Notes under the pieces: generated by a model
Databases searched by the model: none
The model's input: the letters and a program-made list of their open reading frames with translations, nothing else
What the model was told of the DNA's origin: nothing
Made by a program: the position numbers and the translations under genes
In this document: one piece after another, positions 1-12,110 of the stretch
Layout: the number at the start of each line of letters is the position of its first letter
How positions within the stretch are numbered: the stretch's first letter is position 1
NCBI GenBank assembly: GCA_039654915.1
Contig: CM077597.1
Location: forward strand, 34,818,001 to 34,882,000
Source: Aquilaria yunnanensis
Taxonomy: Eukaryota > Streptophyta > Magnoliopsida > Malvales > Thymelaeaceae
Length of the DNA stretch: 64,000 bases
Direction: 5' to 3'

Positions 1-1030
1 CACTTTTAGAATTAATGGAGCTAGTGAGGATAAAATTTGGTTAAGGCTATTCCTATTTTCACTGAGAGGAAAAGCTAAGTAATGGTTAACTTCACTTCCA
101 AGAGGTTCTATTGCCACTTGGAATACTCTTGCCTTGAAGTTCTTATTGAAATATTTTCCTCTAGCCAAGACTGTGAAGTTTTGTAATGACATTTTTACTT
201 TCAATCAAATGGATTCAGAAACATTGTATGAAGCGTGGGAAATGTTCGAGGATCTATTAAGAAGGTGTTCTCATCATGGACTAGCTACGTGGATGCAAAT
301 GCAAATGTTCTATAACGGTCTGAGTTATGCTTCCAAGCAAATGATTAAAGAGATGGCGATGAACAATTACCAATGGTAGCCATCATCTAGGATGATGTCG
401 AATAGAGTAGTGATAGTTCAAAATTTTATGCTTATTCAGTACTGGCAAATCAAGTTGAATCCTTAACAAGAAAATTTAGAAATTCTCAACTAGTTAGGAG
501 CAAATTGAGATGCAATGTGAAGTTTGTGGAGAAGGGCATTGAAGTAATGATTATCAGATGTCTAATTGGTTAAGCAAAAACCAAGCAAGTAGACTTTGTT
601 GGAAATCCACCAAGGCTACAAAATAATCTGTAAAGCAATATGTATAATCTGGGATGGAGGAATCAACCTAATTTTTCTTGGAAAAATTAGTGGCAACAAA
701 TGCCTGGTTTTCAACCTTGACAGCAACAAGAAAGATGGCTGACTGTGAAAGAATTGATCTTTAAGTACATGGAACACCTTAACGCTAGGATCAATGTGAT
801 AGAATAAGAATTATCGAATATGAGAGCAAGTATTTAGAACTTCAAGACCTAGTTGGGTCAACTTGTTAAGATGCTTTCCAAAATGCCGCAAAAAGCTTTA
901 CTAGCTAATACTGAGCCGAATCCTAGAGGAGTATACAATCTTGCTTTTTTTCATAAAGCAGATGGTCATGCAAATGTGAAGGTGTTGAAGAGGAAGGAAA
1001 AGCCTCCTTGAATGATAAAAAAAGATGTTA
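1..1030 (+). pseudogene. Athila-like Ty3/gypsy gag remnant
   Basis: Decayed Gag, the capsid/nucleocapsid protein that packages retrotransposon RNA. The open segment 134-379 carries the Retrotrans_gag core: residues like LYEAWEMFEDLLRRC, then HHGL and FYNGL, typical of Athila and related plant gypsy elements. The frame before 134 is also gag-like (LRGKAK followed by W/L residues). Around 510-560 a zinc knuckle can be read (C-x2-C-x4-H), but its last cysteine is lost and stops interrupt it. Many stops are TAA or TAG where glutamine is expected. The window cuts the 5' end, so LTR and start are not visible. The family call is inference from motifs and from the ATHILA ORF-1-like frame downstream. 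No functional product is expected. Confidence 0.75.
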
Positions 1031-2580
1031 GCTAGTGATGTTAAACCAAGCGTTTTTTGGGAGGCAACACAAGTATCAACTTTTTTGCTTAGCGTTGTTT
1101 TTGTTTATTTGATTTTATTTTTAGTAGGTTAGTTAGCTTTTGATGGTCTTCTGATCTTATGATTTGCATTGTTGATATAAGAATCTAGAGTATTTCAGGA
1201 GGATTTTTGTGCCCAAAGTGGGAGAAAAAGGGATAAGCTCATTCTGAGTAAGTTTGCAAAAATTTTCAAAGTTCAGGAGTTAAATAAGTTCTTATACATG
1301 CCCATGTTCAGGGCCATGTTCACTAACACAGTTTCAAACACAGCTATGTTTGTTTTATTAAAATGAATTTTCACAAATAATTTTTAGTTAAGCTTTAGGA
1401 GGTAAACATGGTTTGTGTTATAGCTATGTTTTAAAGCGTGTTTATCTTACATGGTTTTATACACAACCTTGCTCTTACCCTTTTTTTCAAAAGTTTAAAA
1501 TTCCAGAAGTTAGACACATGCATGAACGTGTTTATGTTACACAGTTTTATATAGCTCCATGTTTGAAAGTGTTTCATCTTTAAACTTAAGAATTTTTCAT
1601 TCCAGAGCACATACACGGTACCACACATGACTGTGTTGTTCATCATGTTTCACTAACACAGTTTCAACTATGCCCATGTTGCTATTTATATTGCTTTTCT
1701 ATTTTTAAATTTTTTGGGTTCTAGACTTCAAGCACAGTTAGTTACATGCCCATGTTTAAAGTTATGTTAACTATACACGGTCACCCTCACGCCCATGTTT
1801 CAACACTGTGATTTAAAATTTCTAGGGTTCAGACCTGATACACGGCTCATGTCACACCTATGTTCAACAGTGTGTTAGGGAAGTTTTAAGTAACACTGTC
1901 TCTTACATGACCATGTCACTAACCATGTTTCACATTTATATATACCCGATCATGATTTTTGTTTCGCACTTCACATGAAATTGCGTCAAACTTCTTTCTT
2001 GAGCCCCTAAACTCAAACCCTAGCTTCCTTGCATCCCAAGTAAGGCTTTCCATCATCAGAGGACTTCATTCCTTGTCCGGATTTTTGTTTTTCATCTCCA
2101 CATCGTTGATTTTCTCTCTCTTCAGGTAACTATCTCTTTCTAAGTTTATAAGAAGTTTATGAAAAATTAGCTTGATTTCTTGCTATGGGTACATTTCATA
2201 TGAGTTAATTAATTGATTTGTCAGGCCTATTCGTGTTAGTTTCAAGTTGATAGTGTGTTTTGTGAAGATTGAAATTTTTGGATATTGTGCTTGGAATAGG
2301 AAGGGTTAGAATTGCATGCTTGAAAGATTTATTGTTTTGTATGATGATTTTATGAGTTTTATAACTTGAATGGATGATTATATGATCTATGGATTTATTG
2401 AGAATGCATTGGCTATCTTATTTGTGTTGGAATTTTATGAATTCTAGGAATTGGTAGTCTTTTGATGTGTTAGTTGATAGGTTTCTTATGCACCAAGAAT
2501 GAGCCTATTTGTGGGTTATGTGATTATCATTGCACTAGGAAAAATCTTTTGCATTTTTCAGGATTGCTAAGTGTTAGGAC
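1031..2580 (+). other. Athila-like internal spacer, pol missing
   Basis: No supportable gene. At 1031-1070 lies a stretch (GTTAAACCAAGCG, then GGGAGGCAAC) that in Athila-like elements normally follows the integrase end, so protease, RT, RNase H and integrase appear deleted between gag and this point. From about 1280 to 1960 the sequence is crowded with degenerate copies of ACAC(A/G)G, CATGCCCATGTT and AACACAG. 1970-2580 is AT-rich leader-like sequence before the next reading frame. Confidence 0.55.
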
Positions 2581-4062
2581 TAGCTACCTATTTGCACCAA
2601 GAGGCCAGCAAAGAAGTCAATGAAGTTGAATCCTCTTCTTGACTTCTAGGAGGATTCAAAGTGGGAAAGATATGATATCCTGATGGCAAAGAAGTTCAAG
2701 GCGAATGGGCTGATTGACTGGGGGACTCTACTACAACTAGGTTTAGTCAAGGAGGTCCGAGCACTCATGGATTTTGATAGATGGTTGTTGGTGTTCAATT
2801 TTCGGGAGCCTACATATAGTGAGCTCACCCTCTAGTTTTTGAGCATGCTCGATTTCGACAAAAGCAAAATCAGTTAGAGTCGGCCAGATGTAGTAAAGTT
2901 TCGATTAGGAGAGTTGAACCTCGAGATAAGCTTAGATAAGATGGGATGGCACCTTGGTTTCTACACCCTGGAGTTCATTGATTCTAATGAGCATAAAGGC
3001 TCGATTTGTGAGTTTGGCACCACCACCCCTACTTCACAAGAGTTATAGCATGAGATTGTTGAGGATGTAGCTATTTCCCATGACATATAAGGCATCCAAA
3101 TTGAGATCACTGGCAGTTCGGTATATGCATTATTTGATCACCCTCTCCATTGCTAATAGAAGGGAAAGTAAGGGTGTAGTGATAAAGATGGACCTCTTTT
3201 ACCTTTTCTACATTATTTGCCGAATGCGCTATCACTTGGGAGTTTTTTTCGCTTAGTGGGTGTAGGACGCTCAATGCCATGTGAGGACCAAGGGTGATGT
3301 GTATAGGACCATACATGATGAGGTTGGACTGGAACCTTGAGACTTTCCCACTAAAGAAATTGCTTATTGAGGTGGTAAGACCGTGACAAGCCAACATGGA
3401 CTCATTCAGGGCTATGAGGATGCTAAAGAAGACCAGGCTTCCCTACGACTCGTCAAGGTTTATAATAAAGACAAATGAGGAGATTCAGGAGAAGAAGATA
3501 GCTGCTACTAAGGCCTTGGCCACCTCTACATCTACTAGTGCCTCGATTGGCCACTTTATTGGATATATTTGAGATGCATCAGCTTATGTTGGATCATCTT
3601 GAGTTTATGATGGATCAAATGTTGATTGTTAGCTCCTGCCTTTCTACTGTTGGGGTGAGGACCTTGAAGTTGGAAGAGATGATACGTTTATATTTCCCTC
3701 GATTAAATGATGCTATTATCTCAAGTCATGCTCACCAGTCTTCCCAATATAATGATGACTTGATTGACTACTTCATTTTTACGATGAGTATGGATGTCCA
3801 AGATGATGTTGGTGTGGCTTTGAAAGCTATTAAGGTAAGAGATGAAGCCGCAACCGATGGGCTACTAACTGATGGAGCTAAGGAGGCAGTAGCCGAGAGA
3901 GTCGAGACTGATGGTGCTATTGTCAAGGAGATAGTTGAGGAAAGTGTAGCTGAGACTGCTACTATTGTTACCAAGGAGATTGGAGGGATCGGAGTTGATC
4001 CCATGATTGTGGGGCATGGTACTAAGGCCAGGGTTACTGAAGATCCTGTTGTGGCCACATAG
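2581..4062 (+). pseudogene. ATHILA ORF-1-like reading frame, broken
   Basis: Extra ORF typical of Athila elements, role unknown. Readable blocks in the plus frames: WERYDILMAKKFKANGLIDW near 2660-2720, then a region with VRALMDFDRW, PTYSELTL and FRLGELNLEISL near 2750-2940, resembling the ATHILA ORF-1 family (fixed W, Y-x-x-L-T-L-x-F-L and F-x-L-G). Stops and shifts interrupt it. The last open part, 3538-4062 (174 codons), has a C-terminal region rich in V, E, A, T and D with imperfect repeats (AVAERVETDG, ESVAETA). An overlapping minus ORF at 3768-4082 is treated as its shadow. It is followed by the purine-rich GTGTGGGGG motif usual after this ORF. Confidence 0.65.
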
Positions 4063-4842
4063 ATGATGATTGCTTTGAGCATTTTTGCCGATCCTTCACC
4101 ATTGGGTGATCCTTTGATCCTTTTTTATCCAGGACATTCATTTACTTTTTAGTAGCATGTGTTCTTTTATTGATATTGCTATTATTTTTGCTTTATGGTT
4201 CTGTGTTATTTTTGTTAGATATGTTTGACTTTGTTATTGAAGCATCAGTTGCTTCTTTTCTATTTCATATTATTTCACATTAGTTGTCATATTTTCCTTT
4301 TCTATATTTAGTGATTGATAATCTTTTATGCTTTCTTTGGAAGCACTCAAATTTTTTATTGGAAGCCCAAATCCACCATCTTTTTCAAACTTTTTGATTG
4401 ATTTCTCTTTTTAAGGGCGATATCAGTTTCTGTCACTCATTCTTTATCACTTTGTATTCAATGCTCTTACATTAGGGCAATGTATAATTTAAGTGTGGGG
4501 GAGTGGGTTTTATGTTTAGCCCATATTTATTCTATTTTTCCTTATTTATATCATTTTAGTAATATTACTGAGAATTTTGAAAATTTTTAATTTTTGGAGC
4601 TAATTTTGTTTGAATAAGTTTATTGAGCATGTGCCTATTAGAGAGTAGTTGTTAATTTAATATCTTGAGTTCTTAACTTGAAAACTGAGTAAGTTATTCC
4701 TAATCTTCCACTTTTGTGTTTAATCTATTTTTTAGATGTTTTTTTTATTTGTTAGCAAGCTAGTGGAAGATGGTCTTGAGAAGCTATTTTTGCATCAAGT
4801 TTTTGTGTTTAGTACACTATTCAAAGCATTCTAATTTTTGAG
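4063..4842 (+). other. Athila-like 3' untranslated region
   Basis: AT-rich, no ORF. At about 4471-4505 is the motif AGGGCAATGTATAATTTAAG followed by TGTGGGGGAG, very like the ACAATGT...TTAAGTGTGGGGG block found downstream of Athila ORFs. The region ends at a 5-bp TSD (TTGAG, 4838-4842) where a copia LTR inserted. Confidence 0.5.
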
Positions 4843-5871
4843 TGTTAGTGTTGTGCCCAAAAGCCAATCATGAGATGATTGTATTTTTTGCACATTGAGT
4901 CATGATATTTTATTAAGGCATTAATCCAGCAATTATGTTTGTTGTTTTGTTCCTGTGTAACGTAATAAACATAATTGTAACCCTAGAATAATGATATTCT
5001 CAAACGTCCCTAGTCTAGTATTATTGTGGAGCGGGTTGCAATAATACATAACGACTAGCATATGTGGAGACTAATATGAGATATGTAGTCTACATATGGG
5101 TAAGAGAACTTGCGTACTAGACTGACCCACTATGAGAACACTACATGGATCATTATATGAGTGTCATAAGTGATTCTCATAGTGATCATAGTATATGTAG
5201 TCCTTCGACCTAAGATCATCAAGGTTCCCTACATGTGAGTCACATACTTTGATATTTTCCTTTGTTGCTCGTAACTGAGTGAATTTGAAGGAGGCCATTG
5301 GGTATGTCACATATCATGTGGAGGGATTTGTATGATCAAGATGGGATTTGTCCCTCCTATGTAACGGGAGTGATATCTTCCGGCCCTTTGATAGAGTAAG
5401 ACTTAGAAAAATGCATGGCCATGCTCAGATGAGTTGATATACGATATCAATGTCATCAGTTTAGGTTGGTCTACTCGGTAATCAAGAAACCATAGATTGG
5501 GCTATACGAGAGTGACACATTCCATGTCTTGTGCTTAGTCTTGATATCTTGGACAAAGGGACAATGACATATATCGGTAATGATCATAAAGGTTTAGTTG
5601 AATCACCGACAATCTTGTCACTTGGGTAGCAATGATGTGTTGCTAGACACCGTTCGTTGCTTATGATCATAAATGTGATTTATGATCATTGCCAACGTGG
5701 TAAGAGCCTATTGGGGCGCACACATAGAGCTATTTGGATCATTAGAGTGCATGGGCTAAATATTTGGGTTATGGTTTCACAATAATTTCGTATTAATAAT
5801 GGGCCCAAGAGTTGAGCCATTATTAGGCCCGAAATTAAAGCCTAATTGGATTAGGCCTTTGAAACACATTA

Positions 5872-8714
5872 TGTAACGCCCGGACAATCCAAAGTGATTA
5901 GGTCCCGGGTTAAATGGATTTGGAGCATAAGAATTTTTCCTTAATCGGGAATTTAGCTCAATTAAATTGAGAAGACAATATGGCATGTGCATAATTGAGT
6001 GTTGAACATCTTAAAAATAAGCTTGGCTTAGGCCAAGAGAATTAGTAATGAAAATGGTGGTTTTCAAAGATGAGGGACTAAATTGAACAAAGGGATTTTT
6101 AGTGGTTGGGCTCAATTGCCCAAAATTAGAAAGTTGGAGGACTAAAGGAGGAATTATGCCATTTTAATGGCCTTGGATGCCTTAGCCAACCATGCCCCTC
6201 CAATTCCCAATATTTTATGTCACCTTCCTCTAAATCCTATTATTTTAGTCCACCTCCCATCCTTAGTCATCAACTTGGATTCTTTCTTCACCTACTTTTG
6301 ACTTTTCCTACCAAACTTACCCAAAAGTCTTCCAATTAGTCTTCATTTCTTTTAATCTTGTCTCCCACTCATTTCAAACACATTATTAGTTTCCTACTAT
6401 TTTAATCCACCTCCCATCCTTAGTCAAGACTTTGGATTCTTTCTTCACCTACATGTCTCCTACTTTTGACTTTTTCTACCAATTTACACAAAAGTCTTCC
6501 AATTAGTCTTCCATCCATTAAATCTTGTCTCCCACTCTTCCAAGCACATTATACACTCATTTTCCTTCCCATATGGCTGGCTATCACCTTCCCACACATT
6601 AAAACATAATCAACCTACTCATTCAAAGCCATTTGCTCTCAAACTCTCTCCTTCTCTCTCCATTTTCTTCCATACCAAGTCTCACCATTCCAAACACATT
6701 TCCAACTTTTTTCCTCATCTAAATATTCGTCCATAGCTAGAAATAATCATTCCTCAAATTAAAACCAAGTATTCTTGGTTGAATTCAAGTTCTAAGACCA
6801 TAAAGAGCAAGAATCAGGTGAAGAATTCAAAGAAAACCAAGGAGGAAAATTCCGCCATTTCCATTTCTTGGAGGTTTTAAACTCCACTCAAGGAGCTCTT
6901 TGTGTGATTGAGTTCCTAAGTTCATTAGAAGCAAGAAATCAAGAAGAAGCTTGAAGAACATCAAGCACAAGAAATTGGCCTTACCTCTTCTGTGAGGTTC
7001 TGTAAGTGTACACCAAGTGTTCTTGGAATTTTGTGTTATTTGAGTTAATCACCAAGTGTTCTTGGTATCTTATGGTTACTAATAAAATTCGGCCCATCTT
7101 GGTTCTTATGCTAGAAAACAATTTCTAGAGTCAACAAGCAAGGAAAACGAAGGAAAATAAGCTTCTAAAGCTTTTGGTGTTGTGGGTAAGGATTCCTATA
7201 CTCACTTTATTGCATGGCCTAGTTCCATGGATTTTTTGTGTGAGTATTCGGGCCCCTAGGTGATGGTCAAAGAACCATGTGATCCTAGGAGTGCTAAGAG
7301 GGCTTAAGTTATGTTATTGCTTCGGCAATTCTGTTTTGCTCATGAGCTAAGTTAAGTAAGCAAGCATTATGGGCTAGGAGTTGAGGTGGCCACCTTAATT
7401 CCTATGCTAAGTGAGCTCTCCGAAAACATTAAGTATATGAAATTAATGAATTAAAACTTGAGGGATGCTTGCTGCCCTTTTGTGAACAAAGTGTTAAGTG
7501 GCGTGTGTTTGTGTGCTTCTTTGATTTGTTGTGCATGCTAACCCCCGATTATGATAGTATTGCTATATGCATGTATCTTTTTGTTTTCTTTGTCTTTATG
7601 TTTTGTTTTCAGGAATAAGGATTATTTTGCCATTACATTCTTGGTATATGTTAGGCCTTGGAGGCCATAAGTTAGGCATTGGATGCCACGGAATCCTTAT
7701 TGAGTTTTATAACTCACCCGCCCTACTATACTTTTGTAGGTAAAGGTTTGCTTGAAAGATCAAGCTAAGAGTCTGGAGTACTCTTTCTGTATTCTAAGGA
7801 CTTGAAGTTTTAGAATTGTGGGAACAAGGTCTATTAAGGTGGAAATTTGTGTTCCATGGCTTTGTGGATTTATGGCTTGCTTTTAAGCATGTTTTTGTTG
7901 GTCTAACTTTAGTGACCAAATTATGGACTTAGCTAAAATTTGGCCAAACTTGGCTTTGGGCTTGTATTATGGACTTGGACATTTTTGGGTATTTTTATTG
8001 CTTGGTGGACTTACCAAGGCCCATGCATGAATTTATGGGTTATGTTTTCATGAAACTTGAAGCATGTTGAAATTGGGCTTAAATGTACGTTTTGGGCTTA
8101 AATAAGAACTCGGAAAATTTGATTTTATTCTTGGTTAATTTTGGGCCATATGCATGTTAAGTACTAAAAGGCCCATAAGCCCATGTCTATGTTGAAAGCA
8201 TGCAATGTTTGGCTATGTATGCTCACTTAGTAAAGAACATGCAAGTAAACTTAGAAAAAGCATGAAATTGGATGCTTGTGTAAAGTTTGGCTAATAAGAA
8301 ATTTAAGTGCACGTATGTGAATTAATACATGCCTAAGCATTAGTTGCATCTAAAGGCATTAAGTGATTATGTGCACTAGTGAACACCAAAACACATAAGC
8401 ATGCAAAGCATATGCATGAAAATAAGTTTTTAAACTTAAGTTGGTGTTTTGGTTGCCATGCATATTCTTGGCTAAGCTTGGTAAAGACCATGAAAATGAA
8501 CACATGAAATCCACATAGGTGCTAGCTTGTTTCTGAGAGCACTTCAACTTAACCTTAATTAAAGAACTTAACGAGCTAGTACCGATAAGTATCCTGGGGT
8601 TCGTGCCCATAAGTCTTAGTGAGTTTTAAAAGCCCCTTCTGTGTAATGAAAACTTCCGCTGCATGTTTTAAGTAATCAGGCCCAAATGGGCTAGGGGCAG
8701 TTTAGGGCACGACA
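5872..8714 (+). mobile_element. Gypsy-type solo LTR nested in LTR A
   Basis: A 2,843-bp segment starting TGTAACGCCCGGAC and ending GGGCACGACA, flanked by a perfect 5-bp TSD CATTA (5867-5871 and 8715-8719). Removing it with one CATTA restores the copia LTR. Length, TG...CA ends and the TGTAACGCCC start suggest a Ty3/gypsy LTR of Tekay/Del type. No coding domain is visible inside. The strand shown is the one on which the TGTAACGCCC start is read and is an inference. Confidence 0.85.
6238..6551. repeat. 157-bp direct tandem duplication inside LTR
   Basis: Two adjacent diverged copies, about 6238-6394 and 6395-6551. Shared landmarks are CACCTCCCATCCTTAGTCA (6251 and 6408), TTGGATTCTTTCTTCACCTA and CAAAAGTCTTCCAATTAGTC. 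They lie within the nested gypsy-type solo LTR. Confidence 0.85.
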
Positions 8715-9105
8715 CATTAGGCCTAGAAGTTGAGTCTCACTATAAATACAACTTTTAGTGAGAAATTCGTAGCTTTTTGCCCTAGCCTCCCAAAAGGATA
8801 GCTGTACTCTTCTCTTGCAATTCCTTGGAGGACGCAAGCTAGCACTGCGAGCGCAAGAGAAACGCATCTACCGGGACGTGGTGGAAGCGTGGTGATCCCG
8901 AGAGGCTCGTGTGGATACCATATAGAGCTTGAACACGCCAACTGTTCAGGTTTTGTGATTTGACTTTACAGTTGGGTGAGAGATCTCAACCAAAAATTAG
9001 GTATGAAAATTTTCGAACACCTGGTTTACCCCGTTTCACTTGGATCCTGGAGGGTTTCGGTTAAATTTCGCTGCGCTTGTTTGGCTCCCGAAACCTAACA
9101 TTGAG

Positions 9106-9774
9106 TTTCCATGACGGTTTGTAGTAAGTTTGGTTGATGGATTTATGGTTGACTGTTGATAAAGTAAAGTAAAGATGGAATTATGTTACTTCGTTGTTTT
9201 TAGTGTTGAAGTAGGCTGTGGCCTTCTAAGGCAAGAGTTGATCACAGCTCAAAAAGATGCTAAGAGCATAAGTATGACCAAGGATTATTTTGGATTGTGT
9301 TGAGAATTTGCTTGGGTATAGATAGAGCTCCTGTAGTAAGCACTTGCTGCCAACATTTTCGGCACATGAAAAGGATAAAAAAGAAATAAAAAAATTGAAA
9401 ATTCAATTAATCACTCAATCCATGGTTTGTGGTTTGGAAGGTTGTGTGTAGTGAGCTCTAGCTTAATGTGGTTTTGTGCTTTTTACTTTGCATAAAAATT
9501 TGATGTTACCTTTTCAATTTTGAGAGATTTAGGTTACTAGCTTGAGAATGAATTGTTTTCATTAAATTTTGTTTTAAAAAAGTGTTAGATTGAAGGTGTT
9601 GCATGCTTGGTAGTCTTGTTAATTTCTCAAGACCCCTAAAGTCTCAATCCTCTCTATACCTTTGTGCTCGAAGAATTGATTCAATATTTCAATGGTTTTA
9701 AGATTTTTTTTTTGAGCTTTTTCTCTTGATTTTTGCTTGAGGGTAAGCAAAAGTTCAAGTATGGGGGGAAAATA
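9106..9774 (+). other. Athila-like 3' UTR, second part, ending in PPT
   Basis: Continuation of the Athila-like element after LTR A. No ORF. It ends with GAGGGTAAGCAAAAGTTCAA and then a G/A run (GGGGGGAAAA, 9763-9772), a polypurine-tract-like block just before a TG that starts an LTR. Confidence 0.5.
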
Positions 9775-11150
9775 TGATGTGCTCATATTTACTCATGTTT
9801 TTATATGTTTTTCCATTTTATTCGCTTGTATTTTGATATGTTTAAGCTAGGATCTAGTGCTTAGTTAGTTCATATTTCATTTTCAGGATATATTTTAGCT
9901 TCATTTGAGTTAGGAAAGATTTTTGCATAGTTTTGGAGCTGAATTATATGTTTTGGTGAAGTTTCGGAGTAGACACACCTTGCTACATGCCCATGTCATG
10001 CCTTACACATCCTGCAGCACACCTATGTCTAACTTACATGCCCACATTCCAAACTATGTTTAATTTGTTGAGATTTTAAGTTCCAAAGGAATTACATTAT
10101 CTTGAACATGGTCGTTTACCAGACCATGTCCGTCCCATTTTTAGGGTTTCTAAGGTTATTTCAGAAAGGAGGAAAAAAAAGGAGGAGGTGAAAAATACAC
10201 AAAAAGGGGAGTTTGTCATGGAGGTACGCTACAAGAGGCAGTTTTGATGATCAACACCATTTTATGAGCACTAGACAGAAGATTTCTTGGAGCAGAAGAG
10301 ATTCGGCCATGGATAATTCTTTTATTAGTTTCCTTTTGATTCTGTTGTCTTTATTTTGTGGCACTTTAAGCTAGACTTTTCTTACTCATGCTTCAAGTAG
10401 ATGAACCTTAGGATGATTTTTGTGACTATGATTGCTTTTTCGTTTAATTTGATTATGTGTTTTTATTTTGGTTTATCTAATGTTTTTTGTTGCATTGATT
10501 AATAGTAGCTAGCATATTAATTCAATATAGGATGATAAACATGCATCAAGTAGTATCTGATATGTTTATTGTGGACCACCAATGGATAAAAGGGATATTG
10601 TTGTAATTGAAAGTAATAGGTGTGACATAATACCTCTTGACTGGGGTAAAAACTAGTATTGGGTCAAAGGGCATGTAATGCGATATGAGGAAGTGCGGAA
10701 GGCCTAGACATCCTATCGGTGACTTAAGAATAAGGTTATTGTAATGGGAATAATAGGAGGCTAATCTATATTAGGTAGTACTCCACAGTCCAAGTTAATC
10801 ACAATCCTATTAAACCAAAGTAAAAGTAGTACAAATGAATTTCTAGGGGGATTCCATTTTAAGTATGTTTATTATTATTGATTGTCTTAATTGTTTTTCT
10901 ATTGTTAGTTGTTAGCTAGTAGTTTATTTTACTACATTAGTTTAGTTTAGTTAATTCAAGGTGGTTAGTTAAACAACATTTTTTAATTTTTAGTTAGATA
11001 ATAAAGAGAGGTGGAGTAAGGCAGACAACCTCTGTTAGTTAGGAAAAAATGATCTTGGTACTTGCCATTACAATACTTTGGTGATAGGTGCACTTGCCTA
11101 TGAGTTGATATATTTTTTAGTATAGAGAAATTTGACACATCCATATTATT
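9775..11150 (+). repeat. Probable 3' LTR of the Athila-like element
   Basis: Begins TGATGTGCTCATATTTACTC right after the polypurine tract. It contains the CATGCCCATGTCATG-like words also common at 1280-1960. The GATAGGTGCACTTGCCTATGA block near 11088 resembles the 3' end of Athila LTRs. The exact end and a TSD could not be fixed, so 11150 is approximate. No gene in it. Confidence 0.45.
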
Positions 11151-11546
11151 TATTAGTATAGTGGAAAAAGTTTGTTGTGAACTATGAATACACTAGACTA
11201 GGGTCCATGCACACTAATGCATGGTGGACATGTGTGGGCCTAGCAAGCTAAGAAGCCCTACGAAGGGCAAATTATATGCTAAGGGCTTGTAGGCCCAAAA
11301 TGGTTAGTCAAGGCCAAGTCTCATGCGGCAACAAGTATCTTAAGAGGTTATCCATCCTGGAAGGGAAGTGGGAGTCAATCATAAGGGAAACTCTACAAAA
11401 CAACCTTGTATGGGTCATGATGGATAGTTTGACAGAGAGAATCTATTTCTACTTTCAAGGTTGCCTTTAGACTTGGAGCTATGGGCAAATAGAGGTATCA
11501 AGGCTGAAGGTAGGCAAATATGATCTCATTGAGAGTAGCCCTTTGA
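11151..11546. other. Unassigned sequence between elements
   Basis: No recognised feature. A short ORF at 11276-11470 has no recognisable domain and is not called. Confidence 0.4.
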
Positions 11547-12110
11547 TGCTCGAGGACATCTTTGATGTAGGACATATTGAACCTCAGTGAGAACTTTACC
11601 TGAATAATATCTGTAGCACTGGGAAAACATGAGTTTGGAGCTCCCGGGAGTGTTTTCAAGGGGAAGGACTCCAACGCCCAAGTTAGTATGAGGGAGAGGT
11701 TGCTAGAAATAGACAGCAAAGAGAAGGTGTCTCATGTTATATTACCTAAAAGCCTCCCAAGTATTTATAGGAGAATTGGAGGAGAAGGTCATTGTACTCA
11801 AGCTAAGTAGATTAAGACACGTGGTCGGCCAGATTAGTTTGACATTTAGTATGTACCTCGCGGGGAGGTGTCTCCACTTGTTTGTAAGTAGTTGTGCTCA
11901 GAAGGTAGGGCGTGTGCAAGGTTCCTATCAGTGGTCCCTCAAAACTGTGTTTGTCGTCTTCCATTGGGACCCCTGGGGGACTTGAGACCCCTTTTAGAAG
12001 TATAATCTCCTCCAAAAGTGGTTGGGGAAAGCCTATCCGAGGCATAAACCGTGTTCGGGAGGCATCTCTCCTACTGAGGGTAGTAGGCTTCTCACTCAGA
12101 GGTTGGTTAG

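Larger units (their letters stand above)
4843..9100 (+). mobile_element. Copia solo LTR A, interrupted
   Basis: Solo LTR of the same Ty1/copia family as the full element at 12111-20372. It starts TGTTAGTGTTGTGCCC and ends CCCGAAACCTAACA. Perfect TSD TTGAG lies at 4838-4842 and 9101-9105. Without the nested insertion (5872-8714 plus one CATTA) it is about 1410 bp. It belongs to the older LTR subtype (AATAATTTCG before the TTAATAATGGGCCCAAG block). It keeps the 27-bp palindrome at 5663-5689. Confidence 0.95.

Noticed and set aside
3768..4082. 104-codon minus ORF rich in S/T/A
   Set aside because: Mirror of the V/E/A/T-rich C-terminus of the Athila-like frame; no domain.
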